From Galbula dea (Eukaryota; Chordata; Aves; Piciformes; Galbulidae), in contig VWZX01007392.1 in the NCBI GenBank assembly GCA_013399015.1, positions 1,938,619 through 2,002,618 of the forward strand: a DNA stretch of 64,000 nucleotides, in the 5' to 3' direction. Shown piece after piece: positions 1 through 13,080 of this stretch. The notes under the pieces were generated by a model, which searched no databases, had not been told where the DNA came from, and saw only the letters and a list, made by a program, of their open reading frames with translations. A program made the translations under genes and the position numbers. Position 1 is the stretch's first letter. Each line of letters starts with the position of its first letter.

Positions 1-3000
1 GAATATCCTAGCAGGTGTCCATGAACCTTGCTGTTTGCATGCCATGAAATTTCAGAAGACAAATCCCAGCCTCCTGCAGTGCTGCTGTCCTGAGGTTGGA
101 AGTTATGTTGATCCTCTGCTGACCTTTGCCCTCAAGTCCACATGTGAATTTATTCTTCAGACCATGCTGATCTTTGCTCAAAGCAAACAGAGCATACAAG
201 TGCTGGGAATAGTTGATTTGCTCTGGGGACTACTAGGACTGGGCATGCAAGAGTTGGGTGCTCCTGTCAAGTGGGGGCAAGATGAGGTCTGATGAGCAGT
301 CCAAAATTTCTAGTGTGCAACAGCCAGAGAGAACTGCTGCATGGCAAACTGCAGTTCCCCACAGGACAATTGGCTTGGGCTGCAGGAGATGTTCTGCAAG
401 TGCCCTGAGTTAAACATCTGCTGTGCTGCTGAGTGGAGTAGGCAGGACTTGGTAACTCAAGTAGCTTCTTCCAGTCTGACTGATTTTTTTTATTCCCCTC
501 TCCATATGTTAACAAAGTTAGACCATCAGTTAATGAAACTTTCCTGTTTGAAGGAAATGGATAAAGTTCCACCATGCAACTGAATGGAAAGAAAAACCCC
601 TGTCCCCTACAGAAAGGACAGGAGGAAGGAGCAGAGGTGCAGGGCTTCTAAGACCCTTTATACAGTGGGTGCTTTTCTAGATGTCCCCATCCACACAGAC
701 ATCCCTTTCCCAGGGCAGGCCAACCATGCAGTCACCCTCTTGGCCATGTTCAGGTACTGCCAGGCCCCAGCTATGGCAGTGATGACCTTTGTGGTGACTA
801 CAAAACCCACAGGAATCCATGGTGAATACTCACCCTACGACAAGCTGTGCATGCTACCAACCCCAAACAGGCTGTGCCAGTGTGAGCTTGTCCTTGTCTA
901 CAGAGTCCTTAAGGACTCAAAGACTCAGCAGCTCTGGCTGTGAGCCACTGGGTGCTGAAGATGAGGATGGAGCTGTCTGAAATGAGTGGGACCATTAGAA
1001 ATGTTTGGCTTAATCATCTAGCTACAGAGCATTATGACTCAGTAAGCTAGCACTGGCATCTCTCCAAACATTGTTCCACCCCTTGGCCTATGTTGCCACC
1101 TCTTAGTGCTTATCCAGTAACTTTGGATAACTCTTTGTGCCCCAAGAGAGACAGTACTGGAGAATCTGGACTATTAACTTTAGCAAAAAAGGTTTTTAGC
1201 AAAAAGGGTAACAGCTGATAAAGCAGATTTCAACTAATATATAGTTGCTTTCTGGTTGCAGTTAACACTGTATGTCAAACCATCCATAATATTAAACAGG
1301 TGTTCATTAAAGGTTAGATATAATGTACTGTATCTCTTCATCTCCTCACTCTCCTCCTTTCTCCCAAAGCACCATTCATGGTTTATGTGGATCTTTACAT
1401 CTTTCAAAGCTCTCTGCAAACATTAACTAATTAATCCTCACCCCTTGCTATACATATGTTTTAATTAATTGGCAGTCATTTACTTAACTCATACTGTCTC
1501 ATTAAATATAAATTGAATGTATGTTTGGGAACCTTAACTAGAAAGATAACTGGGGATTTATACAAATCATGAATGCAAACTGTGTTAATAGTAGCTGGAG
1601 GCAGCAAAATTCAAATACCAAGGTATTTAGTGAAAAATATGTTGTGGTGTCAGTGAACAGAGTCAGACAATTAGCTGTTCCTATAAATGCATATGTTGTC
1701 ATGGCCTTAAAGTCATCATTCACTCTGTGTTGTTACCATAGTAATCCTGAATTTGCTTTCCATCATGTCTGTCTATACACTTTGCTCAGTTAATTTAGCT
1801 TTTCAGACCTGCAGAAGCTCAGTAGTTTGTGGGCTAGCAGCTTGAGATCTGGAGTGTACTGATAAAGATGTGTAAATGGTAACACCTAGACTGGCTATGG
1901 ACACTGAGTAGCCTTCTCCATTATAATCCACCCAACAGAGCAGCAATGAGACTAGTAACTGTGTTATGGTTAGCCCAATAGCCCTGACTGGAGACTGTCA
2001 CTGACAGGAGGAGTAAAACTTGAGTCTGTCTTAACTTCCCATGACAGATCTCTTGGTGAGGACACAGCATTTACTGCTGTGCTGATCAAACTTGGTCTGG
2101 ACTAACTGCACTGTAGCAGCTTCCTGGTGTTCTTTAGGGGCTAAACAACCATGGGTTTCAGTGAGAGTTGCAGCCACAGTACCCCTGATGATTTGGGCTG
2201 TTTTGCCCAGGTATAATTCTCTTGGCTGTGTCTTCATGTTGCATCCTCAGGCACTAAGCAGTTAAACAAGTGCTGTCTGCCACCCAAGAGGCAATCACAT
2301 CTCAGTGATGACTGAAGTGTTTTCCTAGGAATAAATTTGTAAATCAGAAGATGATGAGCTGAGAGAGTTCTTATAGGGTTGTGAGTGTCATTTATGCTGC
2401 AGAAATGTGGCTAGAAATGAAGTGTTATATGGACACCTGAGATTTGGATTTAGCTCTCCAAATTCCATTGTATTTATAGGAAATCATTGTTGTTTGAAGT
2501 CTGGTGGATTTTTTTCCCTTTTTCTATCTTCCCATACCTTGGAGAAACAGTGGGCCAGAATTTTGACCTGTTGCCAAGAGGCAGTGACAAATGTAACTGA
2601 TCCCCATATGAAATTGAGAGATTTTTCTCCTAAGTTTTGTTCCCAAAAGTTAGATATGTTTTATTTCCCTTTGTTTTTACTGTCCTGTTAATAACCCACT
2701 TTTTTCATGTAGAAGGGGGTGAGTAATTTGCCCATGCTGGATGGGGAAGGATGGAAAGGTAGTAAATCCTCCTCACCCCACGGAGTCCAGCTCTTGTAGG
2801 AACAATAGGAACAGGTGCACTTCAGTTTTAGCAGGGCTTGTGCCTGCTGTCACAAGTCTGAATGTACATTCATTTCATTGTTGTGCTTTCAAATGTAGTA
2901 AGAGCTTTCCATGCACAAACAGGCTCTTGGCAGTACCTGATCTTTTAACTAGAATTATGTTTCCTTACAAGCTATGTGTTAGATTGTTACCCAAAGATGC

Positions 3001-3706
3001 ACCAGGGCTTTGAGAACCATGCTGGGTCTCTTCTTTCTCTTGACTTTTCTTTATCAAGTGAATTATTGCAAGCTGAATAGAAACTTCTCATGCAAGCCCT
3101 GATGCCTTCTGGAAGACTTTCCTCAGAGACTTGACTGAGTCTTTGCAATCAGTTTTCTTGGTGGCACACAGGAGAAAGAAAAGCTCTTCATTTTTCAGTG
3201 CAAGCAGAAGTTAAAAGGAGAAGAAATGTGTTCTGTTGCTCAAGACAGCAGATTGGTTTGAGGACACATAAAGAGCAAACACTCTTACATGGCATAATAA
3301 CATTTCAGAGCAAGCTTCACTCAAAAATGTAATGAGAAGAGCATAACATGATACCAAAGTAATTACTGGAACAATAAGTATGACTACATTTTGGGAAGTA
3401 TGTTGTAAACACTGGTTTTAGTTTAAGTTTTTTGGAACAGTAGGACTTCTTTCTCTTCTGTCTTTATCAGAACACTGAAAGCATTCGGTTACGTTATTTC
3501 CTAAACTTGTTTTTCCTCCCAGCAATCTTTTGTCTTAGTCAAAAAAATCTTACAAGAATGTAAGAATAAACATGCTGAATCTAGCCCAGTGTCTCATTTA
3601 TAGCAGCATACAGACAAGCACAATGATATTTTGCCAAACATTCATGCTTCTGGCAGTTTGTGGTGCAGGGCATTCATAAATCAAAGGCACTCTCTGTCTT
3701 TGTACA

Positions 3707-3717
3707 TTTTTTTTTTT
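3707..3717. repeat. Poly-T run
   Basis: An uninterrupted run of 11 T followed by CAG. It resembles a polypyrimidine tract with a 3' splice acceptor on the plus strand, but the frame that follows (to 3864) matches no known protein, so I treat it as a homopolymer only. Confidence 0.8.
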
Positions 3718-3949
3718 CAGTTAAATTTTCCAGCTTTCAGCCTGTCTCAACTTCTGTCACCCACAACATCCAGACCAAGCATTTCCTTGGCTGCAGTACA
3801 TATTTATGAAGAACCAACTCCTTTAGTTTGTTTTGAACCTGTTTTTACAGTCTTCTTATGGTAGCTCTAAGTACTGGTTTGGAGAGAGTGTATGTGCAAC
3901 CTGTACCTGTTCCCTTTCTCCATGCCACCTGTGATTTTACAGGTATTTT

Positions 3950-4050
3950 TATACTTCCCTTAACTGTCTCTTCAGAATTGAAGAAACCTAATCTGTTTAG
4001 ACTGGTACCATTTCAACTATCTTGATCAGCTACCTCAGGATGAAGATATG
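3950..4050 (-). mobile_element. Doubtful, heavily eroded CR1-like relic
   Basis: The order of words (a CTCTTCA-type pyrimidine stretch, then a TTGAAGAAACCTAATCTGTTTAG-like stretch, then CCATTTCAA and CTTGATCAG) recalls the antisense 3' region of old CR1 copies in which the same words occur in the same order. Too many positions differ to be sure by eye. A profile search against ancient CR1/L3 consensus sequences would settle it; otherwise it is simple unique sequence. Confidence 0.25.
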
Positions 4051-4326
4051 AGTATGTGGAAATGCCATTCAAGTAAACTCACTGGCTTGTCCTTAACTTG
4101 TGGGAACAGGTTTCCTGAAATCAGTGCCATTCCCAGAAAATGGAGCTCTGAGTAACAGATATTCAGACCATTCAGACTAGTCTGAGGGCACAAGAATATG
4201 ATGACTGTAGGATTTTTGGATGCAGTTTTTGTGGTAGATGAGTATGTGGAAAAAAAGCCAAAAGCATTTTCCTGTTTTATTTAAGATCTTTCTGGTAGAT
4301 TGTGAGCAGGCAACATCACAGCTATG

Positions 4327-4351
4327 AGAAGTAGATGAGAGGTCTACTTCT
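4327..4351. repeat. Perfect 9-bp inverted repeat with 7-nt loop
   Basis: The left arm AGAAGTAGA at 4327-4335 is the exact reverse complement of TCTACTTCT at 4343-4351, separated by TGAGAGG. It could form a small stem-loop. It is too short for a microRNA precursor, and no function is implied. Confidence 0.7.
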
Positions 4352-7300
4352 TAGAGCACTGAAAAGAATGTAGGAGGCTTGATTATTCTGTTCAGGATGA
4401 TAACATGGGTTTGGAAGAGATGCAGAACATGTTTAAGTGTTAGGCAAGTCTTGCTGGTACTTTTTAATATTTACTTTGATAGCTAAGGATAATTCATTTT
4501 GCTCCAGCTGGGAATATGCCTAGTGAAAACAATCAGAAGTTGAATTTAAAACCTCTTAAGGCAATTGCAAACAGAGTAAGCATTGCCTGAGAAGATGCAC
4601 ATTGTTGGCCAGCTGTAAGCTGCTGCCTGTCCCTTTCTCCTGTAATATTTCACACTCCTTCCTTGTGATTCATCAGTTCGTTACAAAATTTACTGTATAG
4701 ACAGATTATTAAATTCTCTTGAATAAAGCTACTCTAGTGCTGTCATGAGGACTCTTTGTCTGAGCAGAGATTTCTCAGGAGAACCTGCACATGGATTTCT
4801 TGGGGTCTTAGTTCTTAATAACTTATCTCTTAAGTGGCAGCATTTTTTCCCCCTATGGTCTTTATTAGAAAATAATGAAGGGGAAGCAGAGTAGTAATTA
4901 GTGTTCTCTGGTCCTTGGAGTTCTTCTCAGTTCTGCTTTCTGAGGTGCTGTGAGATACTGACTGCTTTAATAAGGGCTATGTGTGTGTGTGCCTATAAAG
5001 CACCAGTGTAAAGCCTGTACCAATAACCTCTTGAAAGATGGACTGGTGAGCAAGGTATGATGCAAGATCCTCAGGATTTGTCTGCACAAAAGGCAAATCC
5101 TATTTTGTGATTGACTTTCCTGATAGCTGGAGACTTTTTCTGGGTTTTGCCAAACAGTGAGATCAGGTGAAGTCTGACAGCTTCACCAGTCATCCAAAAA
5201 GATGGGCAGGAGGAGAAAACCATTCCAGCCCAAGCCTCTGCCTAGCCCAGAAAATGGTGTGATCAGTGAGTGTGGACTGTGCTTGCATGTGAGTTTTCAA
5301 TGTCCTCCAGATTCATGAATTTTGTTGAAGTAGTTTAAAAGAGCAATGGCAGACAGATTTCCATGTGGCATTGGTTCCATCCCTATACCTATTTTTTTCA
5401 GTTATAGTTCATTTTGCCTCATTTACTGGTTTTGGTTCTTGCCAGAATTCTCCAATCAATATTTGCAAATAGGATTTCATATGAAATCAGCAAGAAACAA
5501 ATGCACTTGTTAAAAAACTTGTATCAATGTTTAAGGCCATTCTTCTTGACCAGCTGCAGAATGGAGACATGAAGTCAATATCTAGAAAGAGTCTGCATGA
5601 CTAGATTTCAGCATTAATTCAGTATGGTCCCAAAGAAAAACATTAGCTCTCTCCTTCCTTTATGAAATTCTGCCCCCACAAGTGAATTTGGCAACTCTCT
5701 TCTTGCAATAAATAAATACATTATTAAAAAGCCTTGCTTGTTGCAAACTGTAGTATAAATGCAAGAGGTCTGAATAATCCATTTGAAACTTCTTCTGATG
5801 AGTTTTTCTGAAGCCAATTTTGCAGCCTTCAGAAATACCTGAGCTGAATTTACCTGAGAAGGAAATTACTTTCTGCTTACCAGATTCCACCTCACATCCA
5901 CAACAGAGTTTTTCCTGGTTACAGGAGTCTGCTATACATCAAAGCCTTCACCAATTTGCAGTGTTGCTCTTGGTTGTTAAGCACATAGGACCACATCCTT
6001 CCCCAAAGTTAGCATCACTCTTATCTTCATGACTTCAAAGATAAATGCCTCCATAAAGCCTGTCTGCTGCTCTTCCCTTCACCTCTTTATTTTTTCACTA
6101 GGGAAAAGAACTTTTTTAGTTATTTTCATTTCAATTAAAAAAGCAATAATGCTTTTTTTAATGGATTTGGGTTCTTTTCTCCCTGCAGAACCCTCATGGG
6201 AGAGTGTGTTTAGGAAGAGATGACTGCTCTTCTGTTTTGTGGGAGATGGACGGGAGGTGAATGGAGGAGATTCCAATTAAATGCCTTTATTCTTTGCTCT
6301 GTCTTTGACAAAGTATGTTCAAGGAAGATGAGAAACTGTTCCATCTTAGTGAGGCAAATACTAACAATAGAAGTCACAGGAGTTGCAGAAAATTGGGTTG
6401 GAAAGGCTATAAGTCTATGCCTTTCTTCCTGTTTAAAGGCAGGATTGACTCACCTTGCTGTGCCCTTGACAGATGATTTTCTAAAATCCAGATCTCTCAT
6501 GCACAAGCAATTCCAGTTCTTCTCTCTCCATTTTTGCTTGGTTAAATATTTAGAATTGTTTCTGAATGTTCTCTCCTACCATCCAAGCCCATTGTTTCTT
6601 GCTCAGACAACCACCAAAAAAAGGGTAACTTCTTTTCTGTAATTAACCTCTATTTGTAAATATTGTCTATTTTTTCCCCAAAAAGGAAGGTATCTTTTTT
6701 CTTTCTGACCTCCTCTAGGCTAAGATGGAGCTGAAAGAGGAGTGATAAGAGCTTGGCTGAAGGAATAAGAACAGAAAAGTAAGCAGGTCTGAATTAATAC
6801 TGGAGGCTCTGGGCTCATCTTCTTGAGCAGGATTTGTGTAGTACACTGAAGGCTACCAACTGGGATCAGTGCTCCTTTCCTTGCTGTTGCATCTCTGTGG
6901 GTATGTTACTTCTGTGCCTCAGTTTCCCCCTCTTTTAAAGTGAAATGCATGATCCTGAAAACCTCTGTGAAGAGTTTGGAGAGCTAGTGGTAAAAAGAGC
7001 CAGGGATTTGGCACCCCTGTTCTCAGTGGAGGTTACAGCCAGAGGACCAAGGACAATTTATCTGAATTGTCCAACTCGGACCATTGGGATGACACTTGTG
7101 CATGACATGTCTCTCTCAGGCTGGCAGGTAGTTGCCTTTCATGTTCAAGAGAAGGAATGAACTTGTTTCAGGTGCTGCACAAAACAGCACTTAACTAGGT
7201 GGGTGTAACTTGGTCAGAATTAGACCCCAAAGATGCACACGTATGCACATGTACATCTTGTGAGTCATCTGGAAGGTCAGAATGGTAATATACAGCCAAA

Positions 7301-8921
7301 CTGCTTTGTTTACCTAAAATGTAAGGCTTTTATACCAGAATGACTTATTTTGACTTGTTTTTAAGGTGTGGCAGACTAACATTGCCAATCCATGGAAATA
7401 CTTCCTATTCCTTCACAATACTGCACAATTTCCATTTTCTCATAGGTAGCTGTTTCCATGTATGTCTCAGAGGGGTTTATCCTGCTATATTAGTTGATTT
7501 TATTTTCCTTTCCAAAGCAAAAATGCAAATAATAATATGGTGAGCACCTTAGATTTCTGTTGGGCTAGAGCCATCTCAGAGCTGGAGCTGAGTAGCTGCT
7601 GCTGTGTCATGTAATAGAAATCACAGCCCTGTTCCTGCAGCTACCCAGATGAAATCTTCAGCAAATTCAGTCAGCCTCCAAACTATTTATACCATTGCTA
7701 CAAAGTTGGGCACCATCAGTTAATGAAATGGGTAGAATAATGGATTTGTTCAGAGGTATCCCCTACCCCATCAAAATCCCACTTCTGAGACATGCCTGGG
7801 AGTACAAGCATGCAGCTCTGCAGCTCTCCCCCTCGGTGCTGGGAGGTACTTGTGAGCTGTGTTCTGCCCGCAAGGAGGATATCTCTTTTGTCATAATTTT
7901 TTTGCCAATGTGTGATGAAGATCAGGCAGAGCTCCCCTGTGATCTGGAGAGAGTAGTGAAGTGGTCTAGACAGGTGTCTAAATCTGCATTGCTGTCTTAA
8001 AGGTCTCCATCTCTCCCAAGAAGGAGCTGTAGTTGTCAGTGGCAGAGGCAGTCGCATGCTGGCTGGGAGATGGACCTGAACAGGGTTGATTGCTCTCAGG
8101 TAGATCTTTTAAAAGCAATGGCAGACTAAAGTGTTGTTTCAATCAATAACATAAATACACTGCTTGCTTGGCCCTGAAAAAGTGGGAACTCTGTGTGGAA
8201 GTATAGGCATTAAGGTTATTTATTGTCTCATGGCACAGAGTTAAAATATTGGGCTTCCACAGCTGTTTGGAGGCTTAAAGCTCATTTAAACCCACTTTTG
8301 AAATCTGACTAAACTGGGACAAATGTCTTTGAACACCCTTGCTTTGCTGTAAAAGGGGTTTACTCTTCACCTGGAAATGTATAGCACTTTGGTTACCTTA
8401 ATACAAAGGCCAAATTCTCTTGGTAATCAGACACAGGTTATATTGCCAAACTATAAGATATTCTCATTTCTGTACTGTATTATTAAGATGACCACATATA
8501 GCCCAGCTAGAGAAGAGAGGAATCCTGCAGCAGCAAAAGTGACTTCAGTGAGATAACTGTAGAAACAAAGACTTGCATCTGTCACTGATTACACCTGCTT
8601 AAAGAGGTTTTGGTAGTTTAAATCACAGCAGATGGAAGTGGTAACTATCACTGGGGAAGCCTCACACTTTAATTGCAGAATTTGCAGCTAGAATAAATTC
8701 TGAGGTGTGTTTGGACACACCTACCTGCCCAATAGCTTGGATTCTGGTGCTTGTTTGCATAACTCTCCAGTGGTCCTGCTTCTCTCCTTGCCTCACCCTG
8801 ATCTAACAGCTGGGCTGGAAAAGGGGATTTCCTCTGTTACTTTACTCATTATTATTTCCCCCCATTTCCTGCAGTGTCTCCATTCCCCCAGTGGTCATGC
8901 TTGCTTACCCTGCTCAACTCA

Positions 8922-9400
8922 TGGAATCACAGCATCACAGAATGTCAGAGCCTGAAAGGGACCTCTGGAGGTTATCTAGTCCAACCCCTCTGGCAGAGCA
9001 GGTTCACCTAGAGCAGGTTGCACAGGATGGCATCCAGGTAGGTTTTGAATGTCTCCAGATAAGGAGAGTCCACCACCTCCCTGGGCAGCCTATTCCAGTG
9101 CTCCATCAACCTCAAAGTAAAGAAGTTCCTCCTTATGTTTAGATGGAACTTCCTGTGTTCCAGTTTGTGGCCATTACCTCTTGTCCTGTCACTGGGCACC
9201 ACTGAAAAAAGACTGGCCACATCCTCACAACATCCATATGTTAAGGATTCATAAGTATTGATAAAATCCCCCTTCAGTCTTCTCTAGGCTAAACAGACCC
9301 AGCTCTCTCAACATTTCCCCCTAAGAGAGAGGTTCAAGTCCCCTAACCATTTAATCCCCTAAACATTTTTCTAGCCTCCTTCTTCCCTCAGCAGTCCCAA
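8922..9400 (-). mobile_element. CR1 LINE, 5'-truncated 3' end
   Basis: This is the 3' portion of an avian CR1 retrotransposon inserted on the minus strand. Read on plus, it begins with the complement of the CR1 tail (GGAATCACAGCATCACAG) and the diagnostic GGGACCTCTGGAGGTTATCTAG-type block, then runs through the reverse complement of the ORF2 C-terminus and ends in old CR1 sequence near AAACAGACCCAGCTCTCTC. 5' truncation is the normal outcome of target-primed reverse transcription. The element lacks endonuclease and reverse transcriptase and cannot move by itself. The upstream limit (about 9380-9400) is approximate, and I could not identify target-site duplications. Confidence 0.93.
9008..9220 (-). 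pseudogene. CR1 ORF2 C-terminal fragment
   Basis: The minus-strand translation of about 70 residues carries the characteristic C-terminal CR1 ORF2 signature: SDRTRGNG near residue 10, then KLEHRKFHLNIRRNFF, then HWNRLPREVVDSP and a final LCNLL. It is the tail of the reverse-transcriptase polyprotein, downstream of the catalytic domain. Everything upstream is missing through 5' truncation, so it is a fossil fragment rather than a gene. The same signature recurs in four other places in this window, at about 10.9, 32.0, 38.0 and 49.1 kb. Confidence 0.9.
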
Positions 9401-10495
9401 TCATCTTGGTTCCTGACTGGAGCACCTACCTCCAAGGGATGAAGCTTTTCAGGGAGGGAGGTGGTTGTACCTGTCCTTCCCCACCCTGGGAATTAAACAG
9501 GCAGTTATAAGGACTTCTGTCCTTTTCTTCCCTGGTGGAGACTTGCTGCTGAAGTATCTGGTAGTCCAGTTTGTTTACCTGGATGCTAGCCTTTGAAGGA
9601 TGTGCTGCCACAGACTTGTCATGAGCACTGCTCGCCAGAGCAAATGAGAACAAATGAGAGGCAGAGAGATCATGGCCTGAGCAGCAGCAGTCCTGCCAGA
9701 ACCTGGTCCAATGTCCAATAGCTCTTAAACTGTCTAACTAAGGGATTTAGACTCAAGGGAGATGCTTCCCAATAGGTACTGGTAAATAGCAACTCTGCCT
9801 GATTCACCTTCCAAGGGCAGCTCCACAAAATGTATTTCCAAAGTGCAGAAGGCTCTCAGCAATAAAGCAAACAAAGCAAGGCGCTGCTTCTGTCTTGTGG
9901 CACAGCATCACCTTCCTCCATGCCCAGGAGAATGGTGTGTCATCATCTGCAGGGCTGTTTCATGGTGTAATGGGTCATAAGGGCTAGTGATGGGAGCAAG
10001 AGGAAGGTGATGACATCTGACATTCCTCCTGCATGAGGTCCTGAGCAGGGGATGGGAGTGGGTGGGCTTGGCCATGGGACCTCAACAACTTTCAATCAGT
10101 CTCTTTCTTCAGAAAGATCTTCAGGCTGAATTGCAGCTTCATGAGCAGTGCTATCTCGTCTTCTGAGTCCTTTGTGTGAAAGGGAGGGAAGGCAATGCCT
10201 AGAGAGGAGGAGTGATGGTGGGAACAAAGCTTGCATCAACAGCAAGGATCAGCTTCCCAAGGGAGCTACCCAAAGGCAAAGAAAAGTTGCAGAGCCAGAT
10301 TCTGCAGAGAGGGATGTTTACCCTGCTTGAAGGTCCCTTGACATCAGAGGTTATTGAAAACCCTTTCTACAAATTTCCTGTATAGTTATCTCCCTGAAAT
10401 TTGTATAGAGTTATAGTAATCTGGATTAAGTAGCTAAAACCAAGGTACAGGAAGGGGAATGGCTCATCCAGGGCCACTATGGTATCCCAGTGCTG
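9401..10495. other. Unique spacer between two CR1 copies, no gene recognised
   Basis: About 1.1 kb separates two minus-strand CR1 fragments. Short open frames (for example about 75 codons on minus at 9426-9653) match nothing I know. I see no repeats beyond trivial short ones. Confidence 0.7.
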
Positions 10496-11100
10496 AGAGA
10501 CACAGTATCACAGTATCAGCTGCAAGGGACCCACTAGGATCACAGAGTCCAGCTTCTTACCTATGCAGGATACCCCAAGAATCAACCCATGTGCCTGAAA
10601 GAGTTGTCCAACTTTTCTTGAACAACACCAGGCTTGGTGCTGAGACCACTTCCCTGGGGAGGCTGTTCCAGAGGCCAACCACCCTCTGGGTGAAAAACCT
10701 TTTTCTGATCTCTAGCCTGAACCTCCCCTGAGTCAACCTTTTCCCCTAGGCCTATCACTGTTCACTAGAGTAAGAAGATCTGTCCCTTCCCCTCTGCTAC
10801 CCCTTGTGAGGATGTTGAAGATGGCAAAGAGGTCTGCCCTCAATCTCCTCAAGACTAGACAAATCAAGTGACCTCAGCCGCTCCTCATAACGTTTCCCCT
10901 CCAGACCCTTCACCATCTTCGTAGCCCTCCTCTGGACACTCTCCAAAGGCTTAATGTCTGTCCTATATTGTGAATACCAAAACTGCACACAATACTCATG
11001 GTGCAGCCACACTGGTGCAGACTAGAGTAGGACAACCACCTCCCTTAACCAGCTGGCAGTTGTTCTTGGTGCACCCCAACCCGATCTGCTTCCCTATTAG
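10496..11100 (-). mobile_element. CR1 LINE, 5'-truncated, about 0.6 kb
   Basis: A second minus-strand CR1 copy that differs from the one at 8.9 kb. It starts on plus with the complement of the tail (CACAGTATCACAGTATCA), has the CTTGAACAACACCAGGCTTGG and GGGGAGGCTGTTCCAGAGGCC blocks, and continues into the reverse complement of the late ORF2 region to about 11.1 kb, where similarity to CR1 fades at CACCCCAACCCGATCTG. It reaches further 5' than the other truncated minus-strand copies. Sequence divergence suggests an older insertion. Target-site duplications were not resolved. Confidence 0.92.
10797..11012 (-). pseudogene. CR1 ORF2 fragment upstream of the C-terminal tail
   Basis: The minus-strand translation of 71 residues contains the CR1 words EYCVQFW, SVQRRATKMVKGLE, then a decayed EERLRSLDL block. 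In intact CR1 these lie between the reverse-transcriptase core and the C-terminal RTRGNG tail. The frame is lost downstream, where the element has accumulated indels. It is a non-functional retrotransposon relic. Confidence 0.9.
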
Positions 11101-11354
11101 TGCTCTGAGTGACCAAGGTGCTGTGGAGTTCTTGTTTTGGTTGATGGAAATATTTGGTTTACTAATCATATTTCACAGGGATGGTGACTAGCTTTTCCTC
11201 TTCAGTGTCTTACACATGTTTTAAAATAAGAAAAAGTTTTTATAAAAGCAGAATTCCCTGAGTGAAGAAGGAAGCTCAGGCTCTTATCTACCACTTTCTG
11301 GAGGCTATTTCTCCAGAAAATGTAACACAAAGTGAGTTGGCCTCTGAGAAAAGA

Positions 11355-11382
11355 TTTTTTATTATTATTTTATTTTTTTTTT
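11355..11382. repeat. T-rich low-complexity run with ATT units
   Basis: Poly-T interrupted by ATT and A, ending in TTAACAG. Simple low-complexity DNA. Confidence 0.8.
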
Positions 11383-13000
11383 AACAGTCACATTGTCTTT
11401 CAAATCTACCTTCCGTCCCAGTGAGAGGGGATCAAAGTGACACAGTTAGCTAAGTATCTGAAATGGATGAGTTCAGGTAGGTTGGAAGTTTTTTTTTTAA
11501 TATACCTCATTATTTCAGTATAAGCCCCCAAAGCAATCTCAAAGAAAGCAAGAGGAAACTTATGTCAACCCTCAAAGTTTGACAGAAGCAAACATGAAGG
11601 AGTACTCATTGGTTTCTTACAGACACAAAGAAAAAAAACCTAGAATCTTCAGATAAAATTTATCTCTTTGATTAGTAAGTCAAAATATCCTGCTTCCTAA
11701 CTCTTCCTAAACCTAGCAGTCACAGCTGTGTCATTGAATGTGGGATGTCAGGGAAGTAAAGGACTTGGAATCGATGGGAAAGCAATGGCCCCTTCTCAGT
11801 AAGGCAGAGGGAGCCCAACATGAAAGAGAAAAAAAGAGGAGGAATTCCCAAACTGCTATATCATCCAGCCAGATCTCTTTATTTTCATGGTACATACTGA
11901 AAATCACCAAGAAAGTTTTATTTTACCCCAGCACCCTTCTCCTGTACCTAAAGAAAGATACAAAATATTACAAAAGAACAGAATAAGGAACTGTAACTTC
12001 ACAAGGTCATCTAATCTTAGGCAGATGGAGATGATGAAATCTCTAATAAACATCTTCTGAGGAAATGAGACTTCATCATATACCAATGTCCTATAACATT
12101 TTATTCCAATATTTCTCAAAGGTAGATCATCCCCCACCCTCATTTACTTTTTATGTGACAGTCCTGTCTCAAAGAAATCTGAGAAGGATCAGTAAAAGAA
12201 GAGGAAAGAAAAGTGTAATCTTCTGCTGGTTCAGTGATCACCTATGGTTTTCACCCTAGATATGAGCCATCTCTTTAAAGTTAGATTCACTGTTCACTTG
12301 CTGGTTGACACTAATGAAGTTTTCTTAAGTCTCACATTTTTCAGTGTGCAGGTAGATAAACACAAAAGTAATTGATAAATCTGCAAACACTTCTGGTAAA
12401 AAAGGAGTAGGTTTCATTAATGTATGGTGGTATAATTCCTGATTTTGGGGGAATTGTGTTATGGGAGAAATGCAGATCCTAATAGCCTTGACACTTTTCC
12501 ATATTTGAGTCTAGTCTTTCTGAAGGAAGGCAGTTTGCAACTGCTTTGCAAAGCACTTTCTCTAAAAGAAAAATATTTGAATTAGAAGAGAAGCAATACT
12601 TGCTTTTTGCTCTGCATCCTTAGGTGTAGTAGACCAGTGCTGAAGCTGAGAGGACAGGTAACACTCTCTAAGGCTGTGTTGCTCCTGGGTATCAGCACCA
12701 GTGCTGCAGGACTGTTCCAACAGGCAGCTGACAGGGCTAGAAGTTGACTTTCCAAATGGCTTGCCACATAAACAGATAAATAAATGAATAAAATGAATAA
12801 AGCATGCTAGGACAGATGAGGTTCTTGATTTTCTTGAATGGCCAATGCATGTGTGAAAAATCTGTGTTCAATTTTATCACCACAGAAACAATGGAAAAGG
12901 CAATCTTTCTACCTTCTTTCTGACTCCCGTGTTGCCTTGGGGACACTCATTCTATACCTCCCAAACAAATCATTTGATTAAGTACTAAACTTGATAAAAA

Positions 13001-13080
13001 GTAAATAGCCTATTTAAACATGTTAAACACATCCTGTCACCTACTTAGTTGCTGTTTAAACACAACCTATTTAAATATGC
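13001..13080. repeat. AT-rich patch with repeated CCTATTTAAA words
   Basis: The word CCTATTTAAA occurs at 13009-13018 and again at 13066-13075, with related TGTTAAACAC (13021) and GTTTAAACAC (about 13054) between them. This suggests a decayed local duplication or a cluster of similar AT-rich sites. No gene is implied. Confidence 0.5.

Larger units (their letters stand above)
1..8921. other. Unique-looking non-coding DNA, no gene recognised
   Basis: I see no recognisable exon, RNA gene or mobile element with confidence in this stretch. Open frames are short. The longest are about 119 codons at 584-943 (+) and about 140 codons at 6220-6642 (+); neither translation resembles a protein family I know, and neither has a codon pattern that sets it apart from its surroundings. 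The stretch holds short homopolymer runs, a 13-bp TG run near 4980, a perfect inverted repeat at 4327-4351 and a very doubtful old CR1-like patch at about 3950-4050. Intergenic or intronic DNA is the simplest reading. Confidence 0.75.

Noticed and set aside
584..943. 119-codon open frame on plus
   Set aside because: Unfamiliar translation with no domain, no splice or promoter context, and a length expected by chance in 64 kb.
6220..6642. 140-codon open frame on plus
   Set aside because: No recognisable motif. The Ser/Leu/Phe-rich translation follows from pyrimidine-rich DNA; nothing suggests selection on the frame.
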